Below, piece by piece: positions 1 to 10,992 of a stretch of DNA of 60,000 nt. The translations under genes were made by a program, and so were the position numbers. Positions within the stretch are counted from its first letter, which is position 1. Every line of letters starts with the position of its first letter. The notes beneath the pieces were generated by a model. That model saw only the letters and a program-made list of their open reading frames with translations, ran no database searches and was not told the DNA's origin. The stretch comes from Hydractinia symbiolongicarpus (taxonomy: Eukaryota; Cnidaria; Hydrozoa; Anthoathecata; Hydractiniidae), in contig NC_079877.1 in assembly GCF_029227915.1 (NCBI RefSeq), forward strand, positions 16,604,851-16,664,850. Direction: 5' to 3'.

Positions 1-98
1 CACTCAACATACTTTGCACCGCTATTGAAGGTATTTTCAGGTATTTTCACTGAATCAAATTTACAAGTCGTGTTGTGTCAAGTAGAATTTTTCTTTAG

Positions 99-1798
99 AT
101 TATGTGGTTCGGTATATTGTGGTAAATGTTGCAAAGCCAACTTATTATTATACTTTACCGAACAAAAGAAAGGCGTGGCTGCGTTAATTAATGTGGTTGG
201 TTGTCCGGACAAGGAACCACCAATATGTCTGTACATGCCCATTTGTTTGCTGTGCCAGGAAGACTTGGAGGAATACCAGGTGCGACAAATTATACCTATT
301 TCTTTCAATGTGTTATAATTGAATATTTTATTTATGTACTTGCAAGTGTCGAGGTTGTTTACTTCAGGAGACTTTCGTTTAAAGTTAAGTTCCGTTTTCT
401 TGATACGAAGCCAATAATATTAGCGTTGCAACCAAGGTTTACTAGTCGGTTTTTTCCCGCGCCGAATGTCGGTAATTTTTCTCCCGGCATGAAAGGTAGC
501 GTTGTCGATTTGTCTATAAGGGTAAGTATTTGCCGTCGTAAAGCTGCCAAAAAAAGTGCTTCACAATCATTAATATTCTGATTTTTTTCACAAGGAGAAT
601 TAGTACGACTTCTTTCATCAAAGTTCAGCTTTTTGGAGGCTGCTTTTTATTAAGATGTTCTTGGCTGCAGCTCTAGCGGTTATTATCTGCGCATGCGCAT
701 ACGACGACTATATTTTTACGGCTATGGAAGTTGAGACGGGTCAACTTCAAAGTGTTTGCCGACCAGAATCTTTTTTTTAACAACCAATTAGAATTTCGAA
801 AACACTGCCATCTTGATGATGTCTAAGCTGCGGTCAAAAACGCTGGAAAGCGGAATAAATATATTGAAAGAGAATCTTCCACTGACACTCCTTGCCTTGT
901 TGTACAGGTTCAGCAGTATCATTTAACCGAAGCAGAAAAAGATGCACCGAAAGGAAGTTTAAAAGAAGTTGGGGAGATCCACGATCGTTTGAGAAAGATT
1001 GAACAGAAACTAGAAGTGTCTCTTCCCCGTTTTCAAGAGTTGGTGGAGGCGTACGTTTTTGAACCGAACGTTAATGAAAGCGGTCAAAGTAACGTGGAAT
1101 TCTTTGCGAAACTTCAAGGCGACATTTCTGATTTGTTTACACAGTACGCCGTCGTCATTCAAGGATTAAAAAAGTTCGAGTTGTCGACCAAGACGGAGTT
1201 GAAAATCATGAAGAATATGATCACAATCAAATGTAAACAGTACAACCAAGGAATGAATTTATTTAAGAATTTGAAAGTTAACTTGGATAAATCACTTCCT
1301 GCCAAGGCTTTGGAGCAATTTCAAAATTATGCTAACATGCAAGCTATAAACAATACGTTTGTCATGACGCGCCAACTTGGGTTTGAGGCGTTAAATCTTG
1401 CAACAAAACATGGCTTTGAAACATCACTAGCGGAAAAACTGAGCGAAGTGGATCAGATTTGTTACAATGAACTGAAAGTCTATGTGCAGAAGTCCAACGA
1501 GGACTGGGACGAGCACTTAGAAATTTTAAATCAATTTTTAAAGCAGCAGCTGAAGGAGAAGAAGTTAGTGTCGCCAAGTTCGGAATTGACGTCGAAAGAT
1601 GGTCAAAGATACGTACATCACTTTTTAATCGAACGTAGCTGTTCAGTTCTTTATCAAGTTTTAAGAGCGTTAAAAGCGAAATCTTCGGAGAAGCAGTTCC
1701 CACTATCTAAAAGTGCACTGCAGTCTCTCTTGAATACAGTTTCCGAACAGACTACAAAACAAGGACGGTACAAAAGGACAAGTACTTTACGAACATAG
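99..1798 (+). CDS. FYVE-type zinc finger / helical-domain protein, 3' part (2 exons)
   Basis: Two exons are visible, 99-279 and 908-1798; earlier exons lie off the left edge. The first follows a pyrimidine-rich acceptor (tttttctttag) and encodes a FYVE-like second half: CGSVYCGKCC near its start, an LLLY stretch, then GCPDKEPPICLYMPICLLC and LEEYQ. The spacing fits the RxCG-x-FCxxC...VCxxC half of a FYVE finger, which in that family binds PI3P on endosomes. The donor after LEEYQ and the acceptor before VQQYHL are both phase 0. The second exon adds 296 residues to a TAG stop, nearly all predicted helix and rich in Lys, Glu and Leu, with no transmembrane segment. An in-frame stop upstream of the acceptor, with no ATG between, supports its being internal coding sequence. 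I do not recognise the helical part; a BAR-like or tethering coiled coil is possible. An endosomal role is inferred from the finger only. Confidence 0.6.
280..907 (+). other. intron of the FYVE-type gene
   Basis: This is a 628-bp AT-rich intron. Short open frames here have no coding features and no acceptor/donor pair that would keep the flanking phase 0 frame. I see nothing else in it. Confidence 0.5.
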
Positions 1799-2722
1799 AT
1801 GCGTTCTAGAGTTTTGATATTAAAATAAGAGATTTTTGTCAAATATGCATGGATTATTTTTTGTATATTTTTAAGTAGATTTTTTATTTTTTTATAAATT
1901 TTAATTTATTGTAGATACAATAATTATTACTTGTTTTGGTGACATTTTTTAAGTTTGTTGTTGTTGTTGTTTTTAAAAATTTAATCCGGAAAAGTATTGT
2001 GAAAAAGTAACTGAATTATACCCGATTTTGTCTGCTTCGACTATATGTTGCATGGACCTTTGAACTTGTTTTTTTCTATATTTTTCTCTTCTTTTCTTCA
2101 CCCCGGTTTTTCGTCAGTCCACTATGAGCATTCCCTAACTTAAAAAAGAACTTTGTTGTGCCAGGAGCATACAAATGTATCAGTATTTTAAAATTTGATG
2201 AAAATATTTTTGACGAGTTTTTGTGAAATATGGAATATATTTTTTAAAAAAAAAATAATGTTATTGTTGTATATGTCACATGTATCTAAATTTTGTCTAC
2301 CTCATTATTTCGTAAGTAGTATCCAGTAAAAATTTTTACGTAAGAAATATATTGAATGTATTTCTTTAATACAAAGTGTCAAGCTAACATTTCGTCAAGA
2401 ATCTGATTACAAAAGACGCCTAGACCAAACATAAATATAAAAATTTGCACCAGAGACTTGATGAACGACATTGTTAGATTCACTCTCTCCTTTAGGAAAA
2501 TTTACAAAATCAATTTGAATAGATTCTAGTTAGCTACTAGAGTAACTGAAGCTAGATTTTTCGAGTATTTTTTCTAACTTGATTGGTTGGTATAATGTTC
2601 CTATGTCGAATGAATGTCTTAATCACTCCAGATTCTGTTTTGTACAGGAGCGAAAATCTGACACCAGCATGTATCATTTTGATTTTTTTGAGCTAATTTA
2701 ATTTCGTACCATCGTTTTCCAT
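1799..2722. other. intergenic, between convergent 3' ends
   Basis: The FYVE-type gene (plus strand) and the Alr-like gene (minus strand) converge here, so the stretch should hold both 3' UTRs. It has several long A and T runs. No open frame or repeat stands out, and I could not choose a single convincing polyadenylation signal for either gene. Confidence 0.5.
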
Positions 2723-2979
2723 TTACAGGTTAGCCTCGTTACCTTCACAATTTGGTACTTCGTATTCGTTGACCAGGGGTCTTGTCGCCGTACCCTCCAT
2801 GTTTTCATACAAACTCTGGTTCCCCTGTAGTTCAGCGTATGTTTGTTTATTGTGGTCGGAAAGATCTGTGTACTCTTCGGATGGATTCGATTTCATGTTG
2901 AGTAAGGAAACGTCAACAAATTGTGTTTTGTCGATTGCTTGTGCTTTTTTGGGTTTCCACACCTCGCTTCCATTTTTAC
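2723..2979 (-). other. cytoplasmic tail exon with ITAM and YxxM motifs
   Basis: The last exon of the Alr-like gene encodes about 86 residues after the membrane exon. It is Lys-rich first, then holds four tyrosine motifs: EEYTDL, QTYAEL, SLYENM and NEYEVP. YTDL and YAEL are separated by SDHNKQT (7 residues), which meets YxxL-x(6-8)-YxxL. YENM fits the YxxM class that binds the p85 SH2 domain in other animals. Signalling use is inferred. Confidence 0.8.
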
Positions 2980-5900
2980 CTGATGAAAAAATAGAACAAT
3001 GCTGTAAATTTTATAGAAAATAAGCATGTTTTTAAAGAACGGTTTAGGATGAGGGTTTCGTAGAGAGGGACCCTCACCAGCCCCTGAAGCGCAGGTGTAG
3101 TACCAAAAATTCGCAAGAACGAAGCTTAAACTTACCCCTTTCTCTTTTGACATAGCATAACAGCAACATCAAAAGAAGAAACAATATGCACGACCCACAA
3201 ACCAGACCAACTATTAAAGCTGTTTTTTCTAAATAAGATGTTATGTTGAGTAGAACACGAGGTGCAGAAGTGAATAATGTCATTTTTTTTACAGACGTTT
3301 TTTTCATAAACTTACTAGATTCTGTTTCTGGATATTCTTTTATTGGTTTTACACTGCTCCAGTTACCATATTTATTGTCATAAATTGCACGAATCCCAGA
3401 ACTTACATTGTTATGCGTGTATTCTGCATAACAAAATGATAAAAAGTTTGCGAATGGCTGTGTCGTGGACTGACTAAGAATTCGTTTTTTATTGTCTAAA
3501 ATTTGAATTTCGTAAAATACACCACATCGACCGCTATTTAAAGTACTCCATTGAAATATCTGGCAGTTGTCTTTTATGGCGAAGGAGAAATCTTTCACTT
3601 TCGATGGTGAGACTGAAATAAAAAGGGAAGACTAAAGGTTCTGAATTTAGTCACTTACTAATTTCAGAAAATCGCCAAGGTTGAACTGACAATATTTGCA
3701 TTTGCATTAAAAATAAAGCAAAATTTAACAAAAAAACAATTCGGCTAAAAAAAATTTTGTTAAAATATTAGTGATCGGCAACGGCAAAGTCAGGATTAAA
3801 TTTTAACGGGTACCAAGTATTAGTCACTCCTCAGCGTACATATGGTCTTACCGACGTTTTTTAACTGATATAACATCATTAGTGTCTGCGAGTATGAAAA
3901 TAATATTTTTGGACCAATGTTTACACAATTCGGCTCTAAAATTTCATGTCAAGAATTTATGAAAATTGTAATTCTGTCTCGACCTCGTACCTAGGTGCTT
4001 TTGTTTCTCAACGGCACTGTTGATAACTGCCGTGCGATGAGAGACAAATGCCTTGGGAACGAAATTGTAATTTAAGATGACTGCAGTTGTCAAGCAAATA
4101 GCATCCCTTATAGCGAGAGATCTAGGACATAGATTGTTCACTTACATGACACATTGATGACAGCTGATGTTGACATTTTCCCAAATTTGTTTGAAGCTTT
4201 GAACGTCAACTTGCTACCACACATCGAAGAGGTAAGATTGGATAAAACTGCTGAGAACACGTGTTTGTGAGCTTTTATACTTCTAATAGAAATATCCGGC
4301 TTAGTGTTCTGACCAAACGCCCAAGAAAATCTGGGTGTTGGGTATCCACATATAGTTATGTTAACTATGGGTTGATAATGCTGCGGAAATTCGTATGATG
4401 TCATAAAGTTACTGTCGCATATTTGCGGCGGGCCTAAACAGGAGAAAAACAGATATCATTATTGTACAAATTCAACTTTTTTTTCAAGAATATTGGAAAA
4501 TGCTAAGAAATAAGGATATTACACCCGAATTCACCGATGGGCTAATCCCGTGGATTTTTCCACTGGATAACGATTAGTGTTAAAGAATATATGAAAAATG
4601 TTAAAAGTAAATTTTCGCAAAAACTAATTTTCGCAGTACTAAATTTCGTGAGTCATGAAAGTTACGCGTTGTTTTGCGCGTCTGTATTAATATTTGCGAA
4701 TTGTAGAGAGTTGTAATATAATAATTTCTGCTCTAATTATACCAAAATGGGGTGGCTAATCGGGAATAATTTTTGGATCACAGTTAAAAAATATGTATAG
4801 CTATTCTTTCTTATCTTTCCCTCTACTGTAATCATCAAATCTAAAAAGTGGTCAATTGAGTTAATTCGGAACAAAAACTTAAACATTTTAATATGTAGAA
4901 TGTTAACAAAGTTTTCTAAAGTTTTTTAATCGGATATTTAAAGTTAGTCGGAGATACCGTTCAGCCCTGGAAACTTAGTCACATTTCTCTAATTTTTCCC
5001 CGACAAGTGTGAAGCGTATATCTAAATTTTATAAACAAAGTCGGAAATTTTTTGTGTTTTCCCAAGGAAGTAACGTTTTTGCGTACTGTTTTCTTTCGAA
5101 AAATGTGCACAAAATTGTTTTGTCATAAATTTCGAACCAAGTATTTGTATTTGCAGGACCAGATTTCGTAATTTTTAACAACATTAACCATGTTGGTCTT
5201 TATGATGTCTTCAAATAAAAAAATATTTCCTTTTCTTTTCCTTGGTTTCTGTCTGCTTGACTATTTCCAGGCAATTAATTTTTTTCTCTATTTTATAAAT
5301 ATAAAATAGCAGATATTTTACTTAGCAGCTACACTGTGCTAGGTGGCCAGACGAACGAGAGTGATGCTACCTTAAATTGCCAATAATATATATAATATAT
5401 ACATTTCTACCGAATGTGTAAAAAACAGCCCGAGTATGTCATCTTCTGAGACCACCTTTTAAGGTAATTAAAAGAACAGAAAAAGTTCCAGTATGAGAAC
5501 TTTAGTTTTTAATTTGAGCATGATATTTCTCTGTACATACCTCGTACCTGTATAGTTGTGTTGGTAAGTCGTTCTGGTCGCGTTTGTTTACCATGTTTAT
5601 AATCCAACGCAACAAGATAATCACCACTGTCCGAATACGTTAGATTTAAGATCGTTAAAGTGATTTGTTTATCGGTTTTGTTGAAACTTGCTTCGTACTT
5701 ATCATTTTTTGGCGTTACGCAAGTAAATCCATTGCCACCAGCAGCGTTGCATGTACTAACTACGATATTATCAAAACGTAATGTCGCTTTTGTATAGGTT
5801 CTCTTCGTCACATTAAGTGACCAGTATATTGTTACATTGTTTCCTTTCTCTGCTTTGCCAATGATGTTTTGTTCTGCACACTCAGCTTTGAAGTATACTA

Positions 5901-8428
5901 CAAAACAGAAATAAAAGCTAAGTAGACTTTTGAGCTTTACATCAAATATATCAACAACAATAACAACAATGGCAAAAATATCAACATTAACAACGACAAC
6001 AGCAACAACTAAACTATAGCGAAACAGTAACAATAAGCATACAATGAGCTAAGAACAACAACAACATTTTATTTAGAGTTAACATGTTATGTTGTCTGAC
6101 CCCAAACCAATTTTTATTAGTGAAAGAAGCTTAAATTATATAGTGGGTAGAAACTTTAGGGGGTTTGTGGTTTTCAACCGAATTTATTCCCTTAAAATAC
6201 AAAATTCACCTACCGCAAAGTCATTTTGCTTCAGTAAACAAACATCAGATCAATACAAAAATAAATACTAGCAAACGCCCTATACTTTAATCAAAATTTC
6301 CGTCGTTGAATACGTCGCGTTGAGTAATTGAAGATTGTCCCCATCTGCGTTAGCTGATTTCTCTTCTCTCGATTAACCAACGCTTCTTCGACATGCTGAA
6401 AACTCATCCAGGAAGAGATCGTGTAATATAAGCAGTCGTTAAAGGGATGAGTTAAAGCGGTTCGAAAAGGCAAAAACTTTCGTTAAAAAGGGCCAAAAAC
6501 GCCAAAGTTTCTGCCTTCAAAGTATTTGTCAGAGAACAACGTAGACCTTATTTATCGTAAGCTATGCAAAAAACAAGAATATATAGCACTTGTAATTATA
6601 TTTAGCTTTGTTTATGATACTTGTTCGCACTTTATTTAGATAAAATAAATAAATAAAAATATTCAAATAACAAAGGAAAGTTCAAGAAATCTTCGAAGGT
6701 AAATGAATATGACAAAAAGTTGTTCAAAAAGTTATGCTTGTACTCAACCTCGATTTTTTTGTACTCAGCGTTACAAGTATGCGTTGAGTAAGTTTATGAG
6801 ACAATATGACTGTTAAAACTGCTAAGCTTTCTGGATGACATTTTTTGTTGCTTTTGAACGACTTCTAGTTTATGGAACTGCAAAAATTAATTCCCACAGA
6901 AGTTCCTTTCTTGAATGTATTGATTCACGTAACTTGTCAGCGAGGGCTTGGGGTATATGACTTTCAGTTAATAGCCAAACGCTGACAATTTGCTTGCTCT
7001 TAAAGCTTGGCAGAATGTTTTGCTTTCAATCTGCTTTGTTGAAGGAGTGGAGTTGCTGAGATAGAGAATCTGCTCGTAAAACTTTAAATTAATAATTCGT
7101 ATTTGATATTTTATATAGTGACTGACAAAAGCGGACACCATTGGCACGAAAAGATTCGTCCATTTTATATGCCCATCTAAGATCACGCTGTCTTAGGCAG
7201 ATTTAACTGTAAATGTTAGGGTTTTATTTGGTTGATAGAATTCTATTTTTTGCCATAGAAATACTGCCAGTCAATTATTAAGCTCGTTCTATTTGGAATA
7301 TTCCGCAAAGTAAAAATTACGCATCATGTGTTCACCTATAGGACTTTGACGGTAAGCACTTGAAACATAATACCAAAGCATCAGAGTATGATGATCCATC
7401 AACCCGACTTAAAAAGAACCGATAGAAAGTGGTAATCTTTGTTGTAAGAATATACAGCATATATAAATAATGGTTGATGGGAAAGTAAACGGAAAAAGTA
7501 AATAAAAAATATGTTAAGTTATATTTTTACAACAACCTAGTTCTCAGGGCATTTTCTTTATTGAACTTGATAGATAGCGGTTCAGTGGTCAAGAAACCCG
7601 GGCAACAAGGACGCAAACGAGGTTTATAAATTTTAACTGAGTGTTTTGAACTTTCGGTTTCTGGTAAATGATGATGGAAGCATTGGTATCTATCTCTTCA
7701 TACCTTATTTTTACAAAACAGGAATTTCTAAACATATCTATATGTTGTTTTGTGTTTTTTGTAAAACGCAAGATCTCACGTACTGCAGCGTCTTTTTATA
7801 CAGATGAAACGCGTGAGAGATTCATTCTCATATAAGAAGCACTACAGGCCAGGTTGTGTGCTTGTTTTTATACCCTTCGTATTTTAAGTGATTAAAATGG
7901 CTGCGCACGGCTTGAACGCAAATTGTTATCCAATAATGAATTTTGTTGTAAAACTTTGCTGAATGTGAAAAAGATATAGGTGGTCAGCATCCTTGTTCCC
8001 GGGGTTTGTTGTCTGTCATTTCCAGGGTTTGTTGTCTGATGCTAGAAAGAGGTGAGTCCCTAGGAACAAGGTTAGGAATTTGTTATGATACAGTTGGTCA
8101 AAACGTAAGAAGGAAGCAGGTGGTTAAAATTTTATGATGATAAAGTTGATCAAGATATTAGAAGGATACGAATAGTTAGGATTTATAATGATATATGGTT
8201 GGTGAAGACTTTTACCCCTTCACTCTGATAGTTCACAACAAACATTAACATTTCTTGGCTTTCTACTTTTCAACTCACAAAAACACATTCCACTAAACCT
8301 CTAGGAAACACATTTTTGCTTACCCTCCGCAAAAGAGCTCAAGTAACCAAAAAAGTTTAAATCTGTTATATAAGATAAGTTCACGTACCAGCAACAGCGA
8401 GAAATGAAATGATCAATAAAGCATTCAT
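2723..8428 (-). CDS. Alr-like immunoglobulin-superfamily receptor with ITAM tail (6 exons)
   Basis: Minus-strand exons: 8428-8389 (signal peptide MNALLIISFLAVA), 5897-5541 (Ig domain 1), 4433-4146 (Ig domain 2), 3612-3316 (spacer domain), 3228-3136 (transmembrane), 2979-2723 (tail, stop TAA). All junctions are phase 1 with GT-AG sites; the total is 1332 nt, 443 aa. Domain 1 is V-set-like with the F-strand motif YSDSGDYLVAL. Domain 2 is I-set-like (ITICGYPTPRFSWAFG, then FKASNKFG). The third exon starts SFSPSKVKDFSFAI and resembles the membrane-proximal spacer of Hydractinia Alr proteins. The membrane exon is TALIVGLVCGSCILFLLL followed by basic KRERG. The tail carries YTDL and YAEL seven residues apart (an ITAM consensus), then YENM and YEVP. 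Domain order, phases and the missing canonical Ig cysteines match the Alr family, which mediates homophilic self-recognition at cell surfaces. Recognition and signalling roles here are inferred. It could be a non-allelic relative or a pseudogene by expression, but no coding break is visible. Confidence 0.85.
5541..5897 (-). other. V-set-like Ig domain exon without canonical cysteines
   Basis: This is the 357-nt symmetric phase 1-1 exon of the Alr-like gene. The B-strand position that normally holds Cys reads NVTIYWSL, and the F strand reads GDYLVAL where most V-sets have YYC. The two cysteines present (STCNAAGG and FTCVTPK) lie close together in the C'-D region and could bond to each other. 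In known Alr proteins domain 1 is the polymorphic recognition surface. Several N-x-T/S sites (NVT, NKT, NLT, NTT) suggest N-glycosylation. Confidence 0.8.
5898..8388 (-). other. intron 1 of the Alr-like gene
   Basis: A 2.5-kb AT-rich intron lies between the signal-peptide exon and the V-set exon. Short open frames in it lack flanking splice pairs and recognisable domains. A CAA/GTT-type simple repeat (about 5950-6065) sits next to the V-set exon. Nothing else was recognised. Confidence 0.45.
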
Positions 8429-8939
8429 CTTTATGTTTCATTTTTTCTTTTACAACTTTCTTTACCCATATCTCTTTTTTTTTAATAATGCGTTTAAAAA
8501 CTTCTGATTTTCGATAAACTTATCCAACGAACTAAAACAAGTATAAACCGACGTATCTCATTTTACTAACACTGTCTGACGTTGAAAAACACAGTCGGAC
8601 AATAAAAGCTGTGTTTACATGTCGCATTACAGAGCGACCAAGCTTCCTTTTGTCGATTGCTTTTCATCATTTAGACAGTTTTAATAACAACAAGTAAAGG
8701 TTACCATCCAATTGATAATTTCCTGTTTTCTTTGCGAAACCATTAATCATCCCGTTTGCATACTTTAATACTTGTTATTATCAATCTCGTTCCTAGGGCT
8801 TTTTTGCTTACGCTCGAATCAGTAATTCGCATAGAAAGTAATTGAGTAACTCAAAAAAATTATGACAATGGTTTGGACATAAAAGAAAACCATTCACTTG
8901 GCAAAACTTGGACCTGGCCTTCTTAATATTTTTGACGGT
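8429..8939. other. 5' flank of the Alr-like gene
   Basis: This stretch lies upstream of the Alr-like start codon on the minus strand and should hold its promoter. No TATA box in a convincing position and no open frame was seen. Confidence 0.35.
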
Positions 8940-9330
8940 ACAGGTGCGGATCCAGGGTTAGTCAGATAAGTCGCGTGACTAAGTGTAAATTTGCCGAAAA
9001 ATGTTAGCCAAGCGAAGATGTCGACGATCCAGGCGTTGCAAACGGAGGGCGTTAAAAATTGTAATTTTGTTACGGCGAAAAGCCATGGTTCACAGCCCTC
9101 TCCAAATCGCCTATAGCGATGTTGACGTCAAAGTTGTGACGTCGCTACCATATAGACTGAGAGGGTTACAAATTATAGCTTACAGATTTTGACTGATTCA
9201 TTTTGACTAATCAGTCACTCAGTTAGTCAAAAATCAAATAGCTATGGCCCGCAACCCTCCCCATCTCACCTAAGGGGCCTGTGACGTCAAAATCGTGACG
9301 TAATTTTCACACTCTATGCGTAGTCCAACA
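8940..9330. repeat. tandem interspersed repeat with TGACGTCA-type sites
   Basis: Two diverged copies lie about 180 bp apart. Each has an agc(c/t)atgg(t/c)ccgcaaccct-like block followed by gacgtcaaa and gtgacgt. Copy 1 is near 9082-9165 and copy 2 near 9240-9310. A run of TGACTAATCAGTCA-like palindromic half sites lies between them (about 9190-9230). Open frames crossing this block are by-products of the repeat. The element class is unknown. Confidence 0.45.
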
Positions 9331-9514
9331 ATATGTGGCCCGCAGCCGGCGAAGGAAATTTAGGTTCCGTACTGCGTGGTTACTGATAACCTTGGTTACT
9401 GATAACCTGTTAGGCTATAGTTTTAACTCCCATCCGTCAGGATTAGTCGAAGACTCACGCCTTTTGGCTTGGATTCTTTCCGTACTATTATTGATTATGG
9501 CTGCAGCAGATATG

Positions 9515-10992
9515 TTGGCGCGGGTGCTTACTGATTTAAAGTGTGATAATTTTGAATCTGCTCGTAAAATGCAAAAAGAACTTTTAGAAAGTGTTTATTC
9601 TCGAGCATTTTTGTTGTCTGGGGATATTTATCCCTTGGTTGGTAAAAGTCTTCATCGGAATTTAGGTCCAGATATATACCTTCCATCTGAGGCGAGGTGT
9701 GAAGATAAAGGAATTATTGCTTTAAGGTGAGAAGTATGTTTTTTACTCTCCAACACACCTTGCATTTATTTAAAGGTTTTCAGTATATCTGCTACGAAAA
9801 GCTAGTTGGGGAGAGCTTTATACAACAGACTATTAAAACCAAATACAAAAGGATTTAATTAGCTAATAGCTAGGGCTAATACACCTTTACGATAATTCGG
9901 AAAAAATAACACTCCATCGCAGCTTATTTTGCAATCAGAGGAGGTAAACATTACACTTTTATAAGAGTTTATTAAGGAGAAAACACGTTTTTTCGTGATA
10001 ACTTTTCTTGCCACGTTTTGTTTTTAATGAAAAGTACACATAAGTTGTATCTTATTATTATTAACGTTTCCTGAAAATTTGAAAGAAATTGATACGACAG
10101 AAGTTAAAAAACTGGAGAAAACACGCTTTCGTCTCTAACAAACTCTCATAAAAACACGAGTTTTACCTCCTTTTTTCCGATATTGTAAAACGATGGAGAG
10201 CCGTAGGAACGCATGTACAATTGAATTATCATAAAGGTGTATTGTTTTTGTAATATGAGCTTTGAACAGAATTTTCAGCATTGCAGAGGAATTCTTTCTC
10301 AATTAATATTTGTGTTGTTATTAGAAGCAAGAACTTGACATCTGGATAAGTAAGGTTGGTGATGAAAAAAAACAACTCTTCGAATGACTATTAAGAAAAA
10401 AAGTTTGTTGAGTAAAAGGTCATGGTAAAATATATTATTTTTAGATCCAATCCATCAGGAGACTGTCTATACAGCTCAGCATCGTTGGTATAGGTATGGG
10501 TGATGATTCTCTTGTTGATGTTTTGAGAATCCTGACATCCATAGAACTTTCTTGCATCCTTCCTTTTATTCCAATCATCCTTGTTTTCAATTTGCTTTTA
10601 AAAACCAAAAGGCAAATATTTTTATATCTGAGAAAAGTTTATTCAGATTTTCCCTTTCCCATATTGTTTGTGATATGACTCTTTCTCCTGAGGAGGCAGT
10701 TAAAGCAGAAGCAATCAACAACTGTACCCCCAAGACATGGTTTCCTTTTCTATCAATACTTGCCTTGTCAACAGTAATAAAGAGAAAAATTAACACATTT
10801 TACCCACAATTCGGTTTGTTACAGTTTCTTACAACTTTCTTTACACAGTGTATATCGCCACACCCATCTATTTTACCTGATGAAGATCAGTTAAAAAGTT
10901 TATTTTGTTATGAAGATATTGTTAAGTCTGGTGTAGACTTCAAGCCAAATCATTACGTTCCCCTTTTTCCAGGTTGCAACTTTCTTAACTGA
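9515..10992 (+). pseudogene. OTU/vertnin-like protein, broken copy
   Basis: Two pieces fit one spliced frame. The first (about 9515-9728, ADMLARVLTDLKCDNFESAR onward) ends at a GTGAG donor after IIALR. The second opens at 10445 with SNPSGDCLYSSASLV, joining in phase 2. SGDCLY resembles the catalytic Cys box of OTU-type proteins (D-G-N/D-C-L-F/Y) and the late NHYVPL resembles their His box. Between them are blocks typical of a repeated cnidarian family, such as EAINNCTPKTW and LSILALSTVIKR. The frame breaks after SASLV (in-frame TAG near 10490) and again near 10545, where TSIEL must shift to reach PSFYSNHPCF. It ends at a TGA near 10990. Such ORFs are often linked to mobile elements; here it is a decayed copy. 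The family name is uncertain. Confidence 0.5.
9731..10444 (+). other. likely intron of the OTU/vertnin-like pseudogene
   Basis: AT-rich sequence between a GTGAGA donor at 9729 and a ttttag acceptor before 10445. It holds TTTTCTCC/GGAGAAAACACG-like blocks in both orientations (near 9978 and 10110) that may be remnants of a small inverted repeat. No coding signal was seen. Confidence 0.35.

Noticed and set aside
201-581. 126-codon plus-strand frame overlapping the FYVE exon
   Set aside because: Different frame from the Cys-containing exon, no motif, and it crosses the inferred donor at 280.
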